A stretch of 64,000 nucleotides of DNA from Anaerolineae bacterium (lineage in GTDB: Bacteria > Chloroflexota > Anaerolineae > Aggregatilineales > Aggregatilineaceae): the NCBI GenBank assembly GCA_027494015.1, contig JAOSJP010000038.1:5387-69386 (forward strand), in the 5' to 3' direction. Made by a program: the position numbers and the translations under genes. The stretch's first letter is position 1, and each line of letters starts with the position of its first letter. The notes beneath the pieces were generated by a model. The model was not told the DNA's origin. It was given only the letters and a program-made list of their open reading frames with translations, and made no database searches. Shown piece by piece: positions 16,171-26,218 of the stretch.

Positions 16171-17926
16171 AGCCCGAGGGCGAGTGCAGCGGCAGCATCA
16201 CCGTGAAGACTGACCCTTCGCCGAGGCGACTTTCCAGCCCCACCTGGCCGCCGTGCGCCTCAACCAGGCTCTTGACGATGGATAACCCCAGGCCCGTTCC
16301 CTCGATGGTTTCGGTGTCGGGCGTCCGCACGCGGAAGAATCGCTGGAAGATGTGCGCCTGATCCTCCGGGCTGATGCCCAGGCCGTCGTCTCCAATGGTG
16401 ATGCGCACCATGCCGTTGCGCACATCGGCGCGCACCTGCACGCGCCCCTGGGGGGGCGTATACTTGACCGCGTTGCTCAGCAGGTTGGCCAGAATCTGCG
16501 TCAGGCGGCTCTCGTCGGCGGGGATGGGGGGCAGGTCTGGCGGGATGTCAATGATCAGGGCCATGCTTTTCTCGCGCAGCAGAGGCATGAAGGGTCCGGC
16601 TACCGCCTCGACCAGGCTGGCGAGATGCACCTGCGAATAGCGCAGGGTGATGCCACTTTCGATGCGCGCCATGTCCAGCAGATCGTCAATGAGGTGGCGC
16701 ATGTGCGACACCGCCCCCTGGATGCGCCGGATGTAGTTCTGACCCTGGGCGTTGAGCGGGTTGGTCATCTGCACCAGGTCTACATAACCCAGGATGGTGC
16801 TCAGGGGATTCTTCAGATCGTGCGAGGTGGTCGCCAGCAGCTCGTTCTTGAGCTTGTCGGTTTCTTTGTATGGGGTGATGTCGTGCATCACGATTGACCA
16901 GCCGACTTCTGGCATATGGGCGGCGCTGGCGTGTATGGTCTTACCTTCGGGCAGCACCAGATCGCTCACCGGCCCCGACTCGCCAGCGCGCGCCCGGTCG
17001 AGTAACTCGACGAGACCCGACTCGCCGAAGACTTCGGCGAAGGCCTGCCCGCTGTATTGCTCCCTGGGCGGCAGATGGAAGGTGGCCAGCGCCGCCTGGT
17101 TGACCAGCACCAGCCGCCCCTCATGATCTACCACGATCACCGCGTCGGCGGTGCTGCGCAAGATCACCTCCAGCTTCTGGCGCTCGCGCTGCATGGCGTC
17201 CAGCAAATTGGCGTTGTCAATGGCGGCAGCGGCGCGCGAGGCCAGGCGCACGGCGAACTCCAGGTCTTCGGCGCTGAATGCGTCGGGCGTCCGGCTTTCG
17301 CAGCGGATCACAGCGATGATGCGATCCTGGCGCGTGACCGGCACGGCAAGCTGTGATCGCGTGTTGGGCAGCGTCTCCATATAGTCCGGGTCCTGGCTTG
17401 TGTCCGCCACGTTCTCCGGGACGCCGGTCTGCGCTACGCGCCCGGCAATCCCCTGGCTGATCGGCCACGGCTCGCTGCTGAGCCGCTCCCACGTCTGCGA
17501 TGAATAGCCATACCCTGTGACGTACTGCAACGTCTGTGTTTCCCCCTGAACCAGAGCTACCGTTGTTGCGTCGCTGTTGGTAAAGCGCAGCAGCCAGTCC
17601 ACAGAGAGGTTGAGGATACGGTTGACGCTGAGGGTGTAGTTCAGCTCGCGGTCAATGCGGCTGAGAATCTCCAGTTCTTTGACGCGCTCAGCGAGCTGGG
17701 CATCGGCGTTGGCGCTGCGCGCGAGCCGCGCCCGATACAGGTTCAGCACCCCGACCAACACGGGGAAGAGCGCGACCCATTGCACGAGTCGCCCGCCGGG
17801 GCCGCCCGCGAGCACATAGATGACCAGGATGAGCGAGGTCAGGGAGCCGGCGGTGAGGGCTGCCAGACGTGTCCAGCGGGAGGACGCCGGCATCTGGCTG
17901 GCGCTGGAGGCTGCCTCAGAAGACAC
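16169..17926 (-). CDS. Membrane sensor histidine kinase with GAF and PAS domains
   Basis: 585 aa from a GTG at 17926 with AGAAGG eight bases upstream; a TTG at 17944 is the alternative. There are two N-terminal helices with almost no periplasmic loop, then a coiled region (about 75-100), a GAF domain (about 105-245), a PAS domain (about 255-360), and HisKA with TTSHDLKNPLSTILGYVDLV, whose His is the phosphorylation site. HATPase_c follows with N box NLLSNAVKYTPP, G1 GDDGLGI and G2 GTGLGLSIVKSLVEAHGG. The layout suggests sensing through the cytoplasmic GAF/PAS domains. No response regulator is adjacent, so it is an orphan kinase. Confidence 0.9.
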   Translation of the reverse strand: MSSEAASSASQMPASSRWTRLAALTAGSLTSLILVIYVLAGGPGGRLVQWVALFPVLVGVLNLYRARLARSANADAQLAERVKELEILSRIDRELNYTLSVNRILNLSVDWLLRFTNSDATTVALVQGETQTLQYVTGYGYSSQTWERLSSEPWPISQGIAGRVAQTGVPENVADTSQDPDYMETLPNTRSQLAVPVTRQDRIIAVIRCESRTPDAFSAEDLEFAVRLASRAAAAIDNANLLDAMQRERQKLEVILRSTADAVIVVDHEGRLVLVNQAALATFHLPPREQYSGQAFAEVFGESGLVELLDRARAGESGPVSDLVLPEGKTIHASAAHMPEVGWSIVMHDITPYKETDKLKNELLATTSHDLKNPLSTILGYVDLVQMTNPLNAQGQNYIRRIQGAVSHMRHLIDDLLDMARIESGITLRYSQVHLASLVEAVAGPFMPLLREKSMALIIDIPPDLPPIPADESRLTQILANLLSNAVKYTPPQGRVQVRADVRNGMVRITIGDDGLGISPEDQAHIFQRFFRVRTPDTETIEGTGLGLSIVKSLVEAHGGQVGLESRLGEGSVFTVMLPLHSPSG

Positions 17927-18021
17927 GGGGATTATCCTTCTCAAGCCGCATTGCCCGTCTCCTGCTCGCCGTGCGCGCCTGTGGCCAGGGAGCCATGCTG
18001 TGCTTGATTCGTTCTTTTCCC

Positions 18022-18027
18022 ATTATA
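18022..18027 (-). promoter_or_regulatory. Possible -10 element of the histidine kinase gene
   Basis: TATAAT on the minus strand about 95 bases before the kinase start; no convincing -35 hexamer upstream. Confidence 0.35.
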
Positions 18028-18059
18028 CACAAGACATGGCCCGGCGATAGCGGACAGGT

Positions 18060-18295
18060 GGGGCTGCGCTTAACAGCATTGATAGGAGGAGGTGAGAGAG
18101 TGCGGGCGTGGCTGTGGATAACCTGTCAATTACTGCCTGGAAGGAGCGTGCAGATGGGATACGGCATCGTGTGACGCGACGGGCCGGCTGCCAGGCGTTC
18201 TGCCTGACCGCCGGCCTGTCAATAACCGGTCAACATCCGTTGGATAACCTGTTCAGCCGATCTCATCCCCTGTGCACAGGCTGACGATGACCTGT
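18060..18295. other. Intergenic region with DnaA-box-like and GATAACCTGT repeats
   Basis: No gene seen. It contains TGTGGATAA at 18113-18121, a perfect match to the reverse complement of the DnaA box TTATCCACA. Three related GGATAACCTGT / GATGACCTGT motifs occur at about 18116, 18242 and 18285, and an inverted CCTGTGCACAGG at about 18270. It may be a DnaA titration or regulatory site upstream of the kinase, or simply repeats. Confidence 0.35.
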
Positions 18296-18850
18296 TCACA
18301 ACTTGGGCAGCACAATGGTCTGCTGACCCTGGTATTTGCCCTTCTTGTCCGCGTAGGAAATCTCGCATTCCTCATCTGCCTCGAAGAAGAGCACCTGGGC
18401 AATGCCCTCGTTGGCGTACACTTTCGCTGGCAGCGGCGTGGTGTTGCTGATCTCCAGCGTGACGAAGCCATTCCACTGTGGCTCGAAAGGGGTAGTATTA
18501 ACAATCAGGCCACAGCGAGCATAAGAGCTTTTTCCCAGACAGACTGCCAGCACCTTGCGCGGGATGCGGAAATACTCGATGGTGCGCGCCAGCACGAACG
18601 AGTTCGGCGGGATGATGCACTCCTCACCCTTGAAGTCCACCATCGAGCGCGGGTCGAACTGCTTGGGGTCAACGACCGTGTTGTAGACGTTGGTGAAAAT
18701 CTTGAACTCGTCGGCGATGCGGATGTCGTAGCCATAGGACGACACGCCGTAGCTGATCACGCCGTCGCGCACCTGGTGGTCTACGAACGGCTCGATCATG
18801 CCGTGCTCCAGCGCCATCTTGCGGATCCAGTGGTCGGGTTTCAGGCCCAT
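18296..18850 (-). CDS. dcd: dCTP deaminase
   Basis: 184 aa, ATG with AGGGAGG upstream. The family pattern is complete: [13 protein letters not shown] start, [59 protein letters not shown], and [20 protein letters not shown] with the catalytic Glu in TLEIS, then the QQTIVLPKL end. The enzyme deaminates dCTP to dUTP for dTTP synthesis and acts as a cytosolic trimer. The length matches the monofunctional enzyme. It stands alone between repeat-rich spacers. Confidence 0.95.
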   Translation of the reverse strand: MGLKPDHWIRKMALEHGMIEPFVDHQVRDGVISYGVSSYGYDIRIADEFKIFTNVYNTVVDPKQFDPRSMVDFKGEECIIPPNSFVLARTIEYFRIPRKVLAVCLGKSSYARCGLIVNTTPFEPQWNGFVTLEISNTTPLPAKVYANEGIAQVLFFEADEECEISYADKKGKYQGQQTIVLPKL

Positions 18851-18867
18851 GAGTGTTGCGCCTCCCT

Positions 18868-18990
18868 GGTGGTTGGTGGTTGGCTATGGGTGATCAGTGA
18901 TCGGTTTTCGGTTATTGGTTGTGATATGGCTGCCTTCCCCACTCCCAGGCGCTCGTTGATCACCGAAAACTGATCACTGACGACTGATCG
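18868..18990. repeat. Dispersed ATTGGTTATTGG/GATCAGTTTTC inverted repeat (copy 2)
   Basis: Left arm GGTGATCAGTGATCGGTTTTC and right arm GAAAACTGATCACTGACGAC, with GGTTATTGGTTG between, the same modules as the 8297 element. It fills the gap between dcd and argS. Confidence 0.7.
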
Positions 18991-18999
18991 CTCTCTACT

Positions 19000-20710
19000 C
19001 TACATCACATCCGGCGCGGACATGCCCAGCAGCGTCAGCAGGCGCTTGAAGACGACGCGCGCCGCCCCGTAGAGCCGCAGTCGCGCCCGCGCCAGGTCTT
19101 CCGGCACCTCGCCGTGCAGCACGCGCACCTCGTCGTACATCGGGTGGAACAGCCGCGCCAGGTCAAGCGCATAGAAGGCCAGCTTGTGCGGGGCCAGCTC
19201 TTCGTAGCACTGCACCAGCACTTCGGGCATTTCCAGCATCTTGCGCACGAAGTCCCGCTCGCGCTCGCCGAGCAAGCGTCAGGTCGGCGCTGTCATCGCT
19301 CAGGCCGCGCTCTGCTGCCTGGCGGAAGATGCCCGCGCAGCGCACGTGCGCGTTCTGGATGTAGTAGACCGGGTTCTCGTTGGCGTGCTGGCGGGCCAGG
19401 TCGAGGTCGAACTCCAGGTGGCTGTTGGGGCTGCGCGCCAGGATGAAGTAGCGCACCACGTCAGCCCCCACGTCGGCCACCAGATCGTCCTGAGTGACGA
19501 ACTCGCCCCGCCGCGTGCTCATCTTGCGCTGCTCGCCGCCCTCGATCAGCGTCACGAACTGGTAGATGACCACGTGCACCGGCTCCGGGTCGTGGCCGAG
19601 GGCGGACAGGCCGCGCGCGACCGTCTGCGCCTCGACGATGTGATCCGCGCCCAGCACGTTGATCAGGGTGTCGAAGCCGCGCTCCAGCTTGTTGACGTGG
19701 TAGGCGATGTCCGGCAGGACGTAGGTCGGCTCGCCGCTGGACTTGACCAGCACGCGGTCTTCCTCGTCGCCGAAGGTCGTGGCGCGGAACCAGACCGCTT
19801 CTCTGGCGTCTGGCGGCAGCTTGGCCCGCTCCTCGTCGCCGGCGCCCTCGCGCACGACTGCCCGGTAGACATGGCCGCGCGCTTCGAGCGCCTCCAGCGT
19901 GCGCCACACGCTGCCATCTTCGTAGAGGCTGTTCTCGTTGAAGAAGGTGTCGAAGCGGATGTTGATCAGGGCCAGGCTGCGCTCGATCCAGGCGAACATG
20001 GCCCGCTCGGCCTCCAGCTTGAAGCGCTCCCACGGCTCGTCGCGCAGCGCAGCGCCGTGCGCTGCGGCCAACTGGCGCGCGACCTCCGCCAGGTATTCGC
20101 CCTGGTAGCCCTCGGCGGGCAGCGCGACGGGCTGGCCCAGCGCCTGCAGATAGCGCGCCTGCAGGCTCTGGCCGAGGATGCGCATCTGGCGGCCCGCATT
20201 GTTGAAGTAGTACTCCATCTGCACGTCGTAGCCGAGCGCGGCCAGGATGTTGGCCATCGTGCTGCCGATCACGCCGTTGCGCGTGTGGCCGACGGTCAGC
20301 GGGCCGGTCGGGTTGGCGCTGACGCACTCGACCTGGGCGCGCTTGCCGCGCCCGATGTCCAGCGCGAAGACCTCTTCGCCCGCCGCGATGATCGCGTCAA
20401 TCTGCGCCAGCAGCCAGGACTCGTCCAGCCGAATGTTGAGGAAGCCCGGCGGCGCGACCTCGACGGCGGCGACGAACGGCGCGGGCGGCATGTGGCGGGC
20501 GATGCTCGCGGCGACTTCGAGCGGCTTGCGCCGGGCGAGCCTGGCAAGCTGCAAGGCGACCGGGCTGGCGTATTCGCCCAGTTCCGGCTTGCCGCTGCGC
20601 TGGACGGGGACGGTCGCCGGGAGGTCAAACGGCGGCAGGTCACCTGCCGCCTGCGCCGCCGTGATGCCGGCGCGGATCAGAGATGCGAGTTCTGGAGGGA
20701 GTAGGTGCAC
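19000..20710 (-). CDS. argS: Arginyl-tRNA synthetase, interrupted by one apparent frameshift
   Basis: Class I synthetase. The start is the GTG at 20710 with AGGAG upstream. It has an N-terminal ArgRS domain, the HIGH-equivalent SANPTGPLTVGHTRNG, and the KMSK-equivalent EQRKMSTRRGEF. The frame breaks near 19272, where ...SADLTL should be followed by LGERERDFVRKML but an extra T shifts the phase. The remaining 91 codons (19275-19000) continue in the next frame with the DALR anticodon-binding domain and end at GMSAPDVM. With one base removed the protein is full-length (about 570 aa). The gene is essential and no second copy is in view, so a sequencing indel is more likely than a true pseudogene. 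Confidence 0.9.
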
Positions 20711-20760
20711 AGCCAACACTCCTGGGCCGGGGACAGCGGGTCGGGCGCAAAGTCCGCGCC

Positions 20761-20769
20761 ATTGTAGCA
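20761..20769 (-). promoter_or_regulatory. Extended -10 promoter of argS
   Basis: Minus strand TGCTACAAT: a TGn extension directly before TACAAT, about 50 bases before the GTG start. No clear -35. Confidence 0.45.
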
Positions 20770-20818
20770 CATTTCCTGGCAGGGGTGAGGGTGAGTGCTG
20801 GCAGCGGCTTCAGTTCTG

Positions 20819-22006
<1,188 letters not shown>

Positions 22007-22043
22007 GTGTCGTTCTCTCCCCGGCGTTAAAGATCGCGTGTGA

Positions 22044-22932
22044 TCACTGTGTTCGTGGGGGCGGTGAAGTGGGCGGAGTGGAGCGGCGGGCTGCGGACGC
22101 CGCCTCGATCACCCCGTCGGCGCCGCGTGGGACGAGCGTCTCGCAGGCCAGGCAGCGCCAGCCGCCGCTCACCGGCACCAGATCAATGGCGGCGCAGGCG
22201 GGGCACTGCCACACTTCCTCCAGCGGGCGCGCGCCAACCGGCGCGGCGTTCCCCGGCTTGCGCGCGTAGACGATGCGGTAGTCGAACTGCCAGGGCAGCA
22301 CCTCCACCTGGCCCAGACCCAGGTCGTCGCGCAGCAGCCGCTCGAACGCTTCATGGGCGAGAGGTGTGGCCGGGCATCAGCCGCGCGTCCGGCCCCTGGC
22401 GGTTGGTCAGCACCAGCAGCCCGCCCGGTCGCAGCACGCGCACCAGCTCGCCGAGCACGGCTCGCGCGTCCATCAGGAACTCCAGTGTCTCCAGGCAGGT
22501 CACCAGGTCGAAGGCTCCGTCGGGGAAGGGCAGCGTCTCGGCGGGGTGGTGCAGCAGGGCCACGCGCTCGCCGAACGGGGCGAGCTTGGCGGCGGCGCGG
22601 GCCAGCATCTTGCGGCTGAGGTCGAGGGCGACGATCCGCCCCTGGAAGCCGGGTTGTTCCAGCAGGGCCAGCGGCAGCCGCCCGGTGCCGGTCCCCACGT
22701 CCAGCACCAGCGGCGCGCGGGCGAAGTCCAGCCGTTCGAGGATGGGCTGGGCCAGATACAGGCCCTCGTCCGCCGGATCGTACTGCTTGATGGCGTCGTA
22801 GCGCGCGGCGTAGAGGTCGTAGAGCCAGACGACCGCGCTCCGACCCAGATAGACGCCCTCGGTCTTGATCAGCAGGTACCACAGCGCGGCGGCGATGGCG
22901 GCGGCCAGCGCGACGAAGATCAGCCAGGTCAT
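22044..22932 (-). CDS. Membrane-anchored SAM methyltransferase with C-terminal zinc ribbon, frameshifted
   Basis: The first 190 codons (22932 down to about 22355) read an N-terminal helix (residues 2-22), then a class I methyltransferase: motif I LVLDVGTGTGRLPLAL, the acidic residue in IVALDLSRKM, motif VTCLETLEFL, and LRPGGLLVLTNR. At about 22355 the frame ends early in TSRP-stop. One fewer C in CGCCCATGAA restores RHEAFERLLRDDLGLG and continues to VLPWQFDYRIVYARKPG and a CPAC...CLAC zinc ribbon ending near 22044. The protein would be about 295 aa. Either an indel error or a recent mutation. The substrate is unknown. Confidence 0.75.
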
Positions 22933-22954
22933 GCGCTTGCGCTCGCGCGGGCCA

Positions 22955-24025
22955 TCACTGGACGATGACTCCCGCCGCGTCGCTGGCGATCACCTGGCCG
23001 TTGGGCATGGTCGCCCGCCCCTGCACCTGCCCGGTCGTCCCGGCGGGGGCCGTCCAGGTGATCGCCGCCCCGTCGAGCGGGTTGGCGTCGCTGCCGATGA
23101 TACGCGCCACGCCGCCGGTCGGCGTCAGGGTGAAGTCCACGCGGGCAGCTCCGCCCGGCGCGTCCGGCCAGGTGATGGTGACGGCGGTTCCCGCGCGCAG
23201 CGTCGTCCAGCCGCCGGACGTGCTCACCGCCGGGGCGAAGGCCAGCGTGTTGTACTGGTGCGCGCCGGGCGGCACGAAGTTCGGGTCGTAGCGCACGCTG
23301 AAGGTCCCGCTGTTGACGCGGGTGAATTCGTTCTCGGCGGCGGCCTGGAAGGTGTACGTGCCCGGCGCGGGGAAGGTGTAGTCTATGAACGCGCCGTCCC
23401 AGGGATCGCGGTCCTGGCCGATGTAGGCCGCCGCGCCACCCGTCACCCCGGTGACGAAGAAGCTGACGCTATCGGCGTTGGTCACCTCGCCGACGCTCAC
23501 GCGCACCGTCTGGTAATAAGTCACGGCCTGGCCGGCGCTGTCGCGCCAGTGCTGGCTGGCGGTGATCGCCCCCCCGAAGATGGGTGCGTTGGGCGCGGTG
23601 GTGAAGGTTGCGGTGGGGCCGGGCGTGTTCGTGGCCGGAATCTGCGGCACATAGAGCTGCTGGCCCACGTAGATCAGGTTGCTATCGGGCAGGCAGTTGG
23701 CGGCGGCAAGCTGCTGGACGGTCGTCCCCGCGCGCTGGGCGATGTTGCCGAGCGTGTCGCCGGCGATCACGGTGTACAGCGGCCAGGCGGTGTAGCGCGT
23801 GCAGGCGGTCGCCGGCGGCGCGGCGGTCGTCGGGATGAGCGTGGGAGGGAATGTGACGGTCGGCCAGGCGAATGGTGTCGGGAAGGGGCTGAAGGCGGGC
23901 GACTGGACGGGCGGCGCGTTGTCGCCGCTCTCGTCGCCCATGCTCAGGCTGCAGGCCAGGCCCGCCAGCAGCAGAAAGACCAGCGGCAGCGCGGCGCGGC
24001 GACTCCGTGTGAATGGCGTGTGCAT
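22955..24025 (-). CDS. LysM-domain lipoprotein
   Basis: 356 aa. The N-terminus is basic then hydrophobic, ending LLAGLACSL, a lipobox. A Pro/Thr-rich linker leads to a LysM domain at about residues 83-128 (YTVIAGDTLGNIAQRAGTT, ANCLPDSNLIYVGQQLYVP), which binds peptidoglycan or other GlcNAc polymers. The remainder (about 150-356) holds Ig-like or PKD-like beta-rich segments such as FPAPGTYTFQAAAEN and ITWPDAPGGAARVDFTLTP. The protein probably sits on the cell surface. It has its own promoter at 24115-24143. Confidence 0.85.
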   Translation of the reverse strand: MHTPFTRSRRAALPLVFLLLAGLACSLSMGDESGDNAPPVQSPAFSPFPTPFAWPTVTFPPTLIPTTAAPPATACTRYTAWPLYTVIAGDTLGNIAQRAGTTVQQLAAANCLPDSNLIYVGQQLYVPQIPATNTPGPTATFTTAPNAPIFGGAITASQHWRDSAGQAVTYYQTVRVSVGEVTNADSVSFFVTGVTGGAAAYIGQDRDPWDGAFIDYTFPAPGTYTFQAAAENEFTRVNSGTFSVRYDPNFVPPGAHQYNTLAFAPAVSTSGGWTTLRAGTAVTITWPDAPGGAARVDFTLTPTGGVARIIGSDANPLDGAAITWTAPAGTTGQVQGRATMPNGQVIASDAAGVIVQ

Positions 24026-24114
24026 AGCCCACCCTCCTCGGCGACGGGTCAGGGGTGGGCATCGCTGTAGCTGGCTGCTGGCGGCCCCGCTTTTCCGCCC
24101 GGTCGCTCACGCCG

Positions 24115-24143
24115 ATTATAGCACTGGCTCCCCGCGCGAGAAA
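24115..24143 (-). promoter_or_regulatory. Promoter of the LysM lipoprotein
   Basis: Minus strand TTTCTC (24143-24138), 17-base spacer, TATAAT (24120-24115), about 90 bases before the start codon. Confidence 0.5.
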
Positions 24144-24215
24144 TGGCGGAGGAGGTCCGGGGGCGCGCAAAACCTGCCAGGCGAAGGAGGGCAGCAGGGC
24201 GGCGCCTCCTGGAGT

Positions 24216-24360
24216 AGACTTCCGAAGTTTTCGGAAACTTCGGAAGTCTGGCGTCGCAGCGCCCGCCCGCACTACACTCTTCTCCCTGTCCCCCTCGTGG
24301 GGGAAGGGCCGGGGATGGGGGGCAGAGCCAGGCGCACGACCTCTCAAACGGCCTCCGAGG
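24216..24360. repeat. AGACTTCCGAAG palindrome (copy 2) followed by GC-rich repeat
   Basis: The palindrome occupies 24216-24249 and is identical in its core to the copy at 16139. It is followed at 24275-24360 by a CCCCTCGTGGGGG-type hairpin and the GCGCACGACCTCTCAAACGG end seen, as a complement, near 15330. This fills the gap upstream of the LysM gene; no gene seen. Confidence 0.75.
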
Positions 24361-24385
24361 CCAATGCCTTTCCCGCCGCCACAGC

Positions 24386-24412
24386 AAAAAAGCCGGCTCT
24401 GCGCCGGCTCTT
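24386..24412 (-). terminator. Intrinsic terminator of the HesB-type gene
   Basis: Minus strand GCCGGC-loop-GCCGGC stem followed by TTTTTT, 27 bases after the stop of the HesB-type gene. A textbook rho-independent terminator. Confidence 0.8.
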
Positions 24413-24438
24413 TTCGTGTCGGGGAACTGCGGACGCGC

Positions 24439-24984
24439 TCAGTGGCGACCGCAGCCGCAGCCGCCGCTGTGACCTGCCGCGTCCTCGTCGTCCGCGTGGG
24501 AGCGACCGCAGCCGCAGCCGCCGCCGTGACCTGCCGCGTCCTCGTCGTCCGCGTGGGAGCGACCGCAGCCGCAGCTGCCGCTGTGACCTGCCGCATCCTC
24601 TTCGTCTGTGTGAGAGTGGCCGCAGCCGCAGGTCGAGAGGGCGTTCGGGTTGTTGATGGCGAATCCGCTGCCCAGCAGGCTGTCCACGAAGTCAATCTCC
24701 GAGCCGGCCATGTACGACAGGCTGGTCGGGTCAATCACCAGGCGCACGCCGTCGCTCTCCACGACGCGATCCTGCTCGTAGATCGTCTCCTCAAAGGCCA
24801 TGCCATAGGACAGGCCGGAGTGGTCGCCACCCTGGACGAACACACGCAGCGCGAAGCCTTCAAGCTGGCGCTCGGCCATCAGCGCGCGGACCTTCTCTGT
24901 GGCGACGGGAGTGATGGTCAGCAGGGGGAACTCAGTCTCCGACGTGACGGGCTGCTGGGCGTCAATCTGCGTAACATCGGCCAT
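24439..24984 (-). CDS. HesB/IscA-type Fe-S biogenesis protein with Cys/His-rich tandem repeat tail
   Basis: 181 aa. Residues 20-122 are an A-type carrier fold: LTITPVATEKVRALM, LRVFVQGGDHSGLSYGM, VIDPTSLSYMAGSEIDFV, FAINNPNALSTCGC. The usual first ligand Cys (GGGCSG) is replaced by His55 (GGDHSG), while the C-terminal CxC (C119, C121) is kept. A tail of 19-residue repeats (about 118-181) follows, each with CGCG.SH.DDEDAAGH, giving four CxC motifs in all plus many His. The tail is encoded by 57-bp DNA repeats. It probably carries or delivers Fe-S clusters or binds metal. It has a strong promoter and a terminator, so it is a one-gene unit. Confidence 0.85.
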   Translation of the reverse strand: MADVTQIDAQQPVTSETEFPLLTITPVATEKVRALMAERQLEGFALRVFVQGGDHSGLSYGMAFEETIYEQDRVVESDGVRLVIDPTSLSYMAGSEIDFVDSLLGSGFAINNPNALSTCGCGHSHTDEEDAAGHSGSCGCGRSHADDEDAAGHGGGCGCGRSHADDEDAAGHSGGCGCGRH

Positions 24985-25027
24985 GATATGCTCCTATGTG
25001 CTCTGCGGACAATCGGCGATTGGCAAA

Positions 25028-25056
25028 AGTGTATCAGCACCCATTGAAATAGTCAA
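25028..25056 (-). promoter_or_regulatory. Strong promoter of the HesB-type gene
   Basis: Minus strand TTGACT (25056-25051), 17-base spacer, TACACT (25033-25028), about 45 bases before the ATG at 24984, in a locally AT-rich stretch. Confidence 0.65.
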
Positions 25057-25130
25057 TTTTGTTGATAGGAATATTAGGAATTGTAGAAAACGGCGCGCGG
25101 CGCAGCCTCACTGCTGGGTGCACGAACAAG

Positions 25131-25262
25131 TTGTGGGGCATTCGCCAAAACGCCCCTATCCCTGGCCCCTTCCCCCAGCAAAGCTAGAGGAAGGGGAAAA
25201 TGCCTGCCAGATCGCCCCCCCTCTAGCTCGGCTGGAGGGGGGATTGAGGGGGGAGACCTTCA
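25131..25262. repeat. Dispersed palindromic repeat, inverted copy of 36240-36375
   Basis: Reading CCCCTTCCCCCAGCAAAGC ... GCTAGAGG and TCTAGCTCGGCTGGAGGGGG, this matches the element at 36240-36375 in reverse complement over about 130 bases with few differences. No gene seen between the HesB promoter and thrB (25057-25309). Confidence 0.75.
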
Positions 25263-25309
25263 GCGCGCATTCCTGAACTCCCCCTCGCAACAGGCTGTTC
25301 GTGGACCCC

Positions 25310-26218
25310 TCACTGCACGACGCTGATCACCACGCCCTGCTGATCGCTGGGCAGCGACCAGGTGCGCGCTTCGATGCCCGCCGCGCGGAAAGCGCGCTGC
25401 ATCGCCCCTTCGATGCTCTCGTGGTTGTAGGGGGCGAAAGCCAGCAGCGCCGGCCCCGGCCCGCACAGCGTCACAGCAATCGCGCCCGCGTCCTCCGCCG
25501 CCGCGACGACGGCGTGGTAGGCGGGGATGTGTTGGCGGCGGTACGGCTCGTGCAGCCGGTCGGCCAGCGCTTCGCGCAGCAGCTTGAAGTCGCCCAGGCG
25601 CAGCGCCTCGACGACCAGCGCCGCGCGCCCGATGTTGTGGATGGCGTCGCTCATCGTCACCCGCGCGGGCAGGTCGGCCCGCAGCCGCGGCTGGAAGTCC
25701 GGCAGGCGCGGGACGGCGATCACCGCGCGCAGCGGGCGGATCGGCACCGTGCGGTAGATCGGCCCTTCGGCTCCGACGCTGCACACGCTCAGCCCGCCGG
25801 AGATGGCCGCCACAACCGCCGCCCCGTCGCCGGTCAGCTCGACGGCCATGCGCACCAGCGCATCGTGGCTCAGCGGGCCGCCGAGCAGGTTGTTGGCCCC
25901 AACCAGCCCCCCCACGACCAGCGAGGCCCGCGCGCTGAGGCCGACGCCATAGGGGATGCGGTTGGCGCAGCGCACGTTGAGGCCAGCGGGAGCCTGCTCC
26001 AACTCCTGGAACAGGCGCACGGCGGCGCGCATGGCCGGGTTGGTTACATCCAGCGCCAGGGCCTCCTGGCCCTCGCCCTCGACGTGCACATCGAGCCGGT
26101 CGTCGGCGCGCAGACTCAGCTCGATGACGTTGCGCAGGTTCAGGGCCAGCCCCAGCACGTCGAAGCCAGGGCCGACGTTGGTGCTGACGGCGGGGACAGA
26201 GACGTTGACCTTGTGCAT
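25310..26218 (-). CDS. thrB: Homoserine kinase-like GHMP kinase
   Basis: 302 aa from the ATG at 26218 (MHKVNVSVPA); an ATG nine bases earlier is also possible. The N-terminal GHMP pattern VSVPAVSTNVGPGFDVLGLA is typical of homoserine kinase, which makes O-phosphohomoserine for threonine synthesis. The second motif, normally PxGSGLGSSAAS, reads IPYGVGLSARASLVVGG, so the Ser-Ser phosphate-binding pair is not conserved. The C-terminal motif is TLCGPGPALLAF rather than the usual GSGPS. No other threonine genes are near. It is either a divergent homoserine kinase or another GHMP kinase. Confidence 0.75.
   Translation of the reverse strand: MHKVNVSVPAVSTNVGPGFDVLGLALNLRNVIELSLRADDRLDVHVEGEGQEALALDVTNPAMRAAVRLFQELEQAPAGLNVRCANRIPYGVGLSARASLVVGGLVGANNLLGGPLSHDALVRMAVELTGDGAAVVAAISGGLSVCSVGAEGPIYRTVPIRPLRAVIAVPRLPDFQPRLRADLPARVTMSDAIHNIGRAALVVEALRLGDFKLLREALADRLHEPYRRQHIPAYHAVVAAAEDAGAIAVTLCGPGPALLAFAPYNHESIEGAMQRAFRAAGIEARTWSLPSDQQGVVISVVQ

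Noticed and set aside
18060..18295. Chromosomal replication origin
   Set aside because: Only one perfect DnaA box, no AT-rich unwinding element and no dnaA/dnaN/gyrB neighbours.
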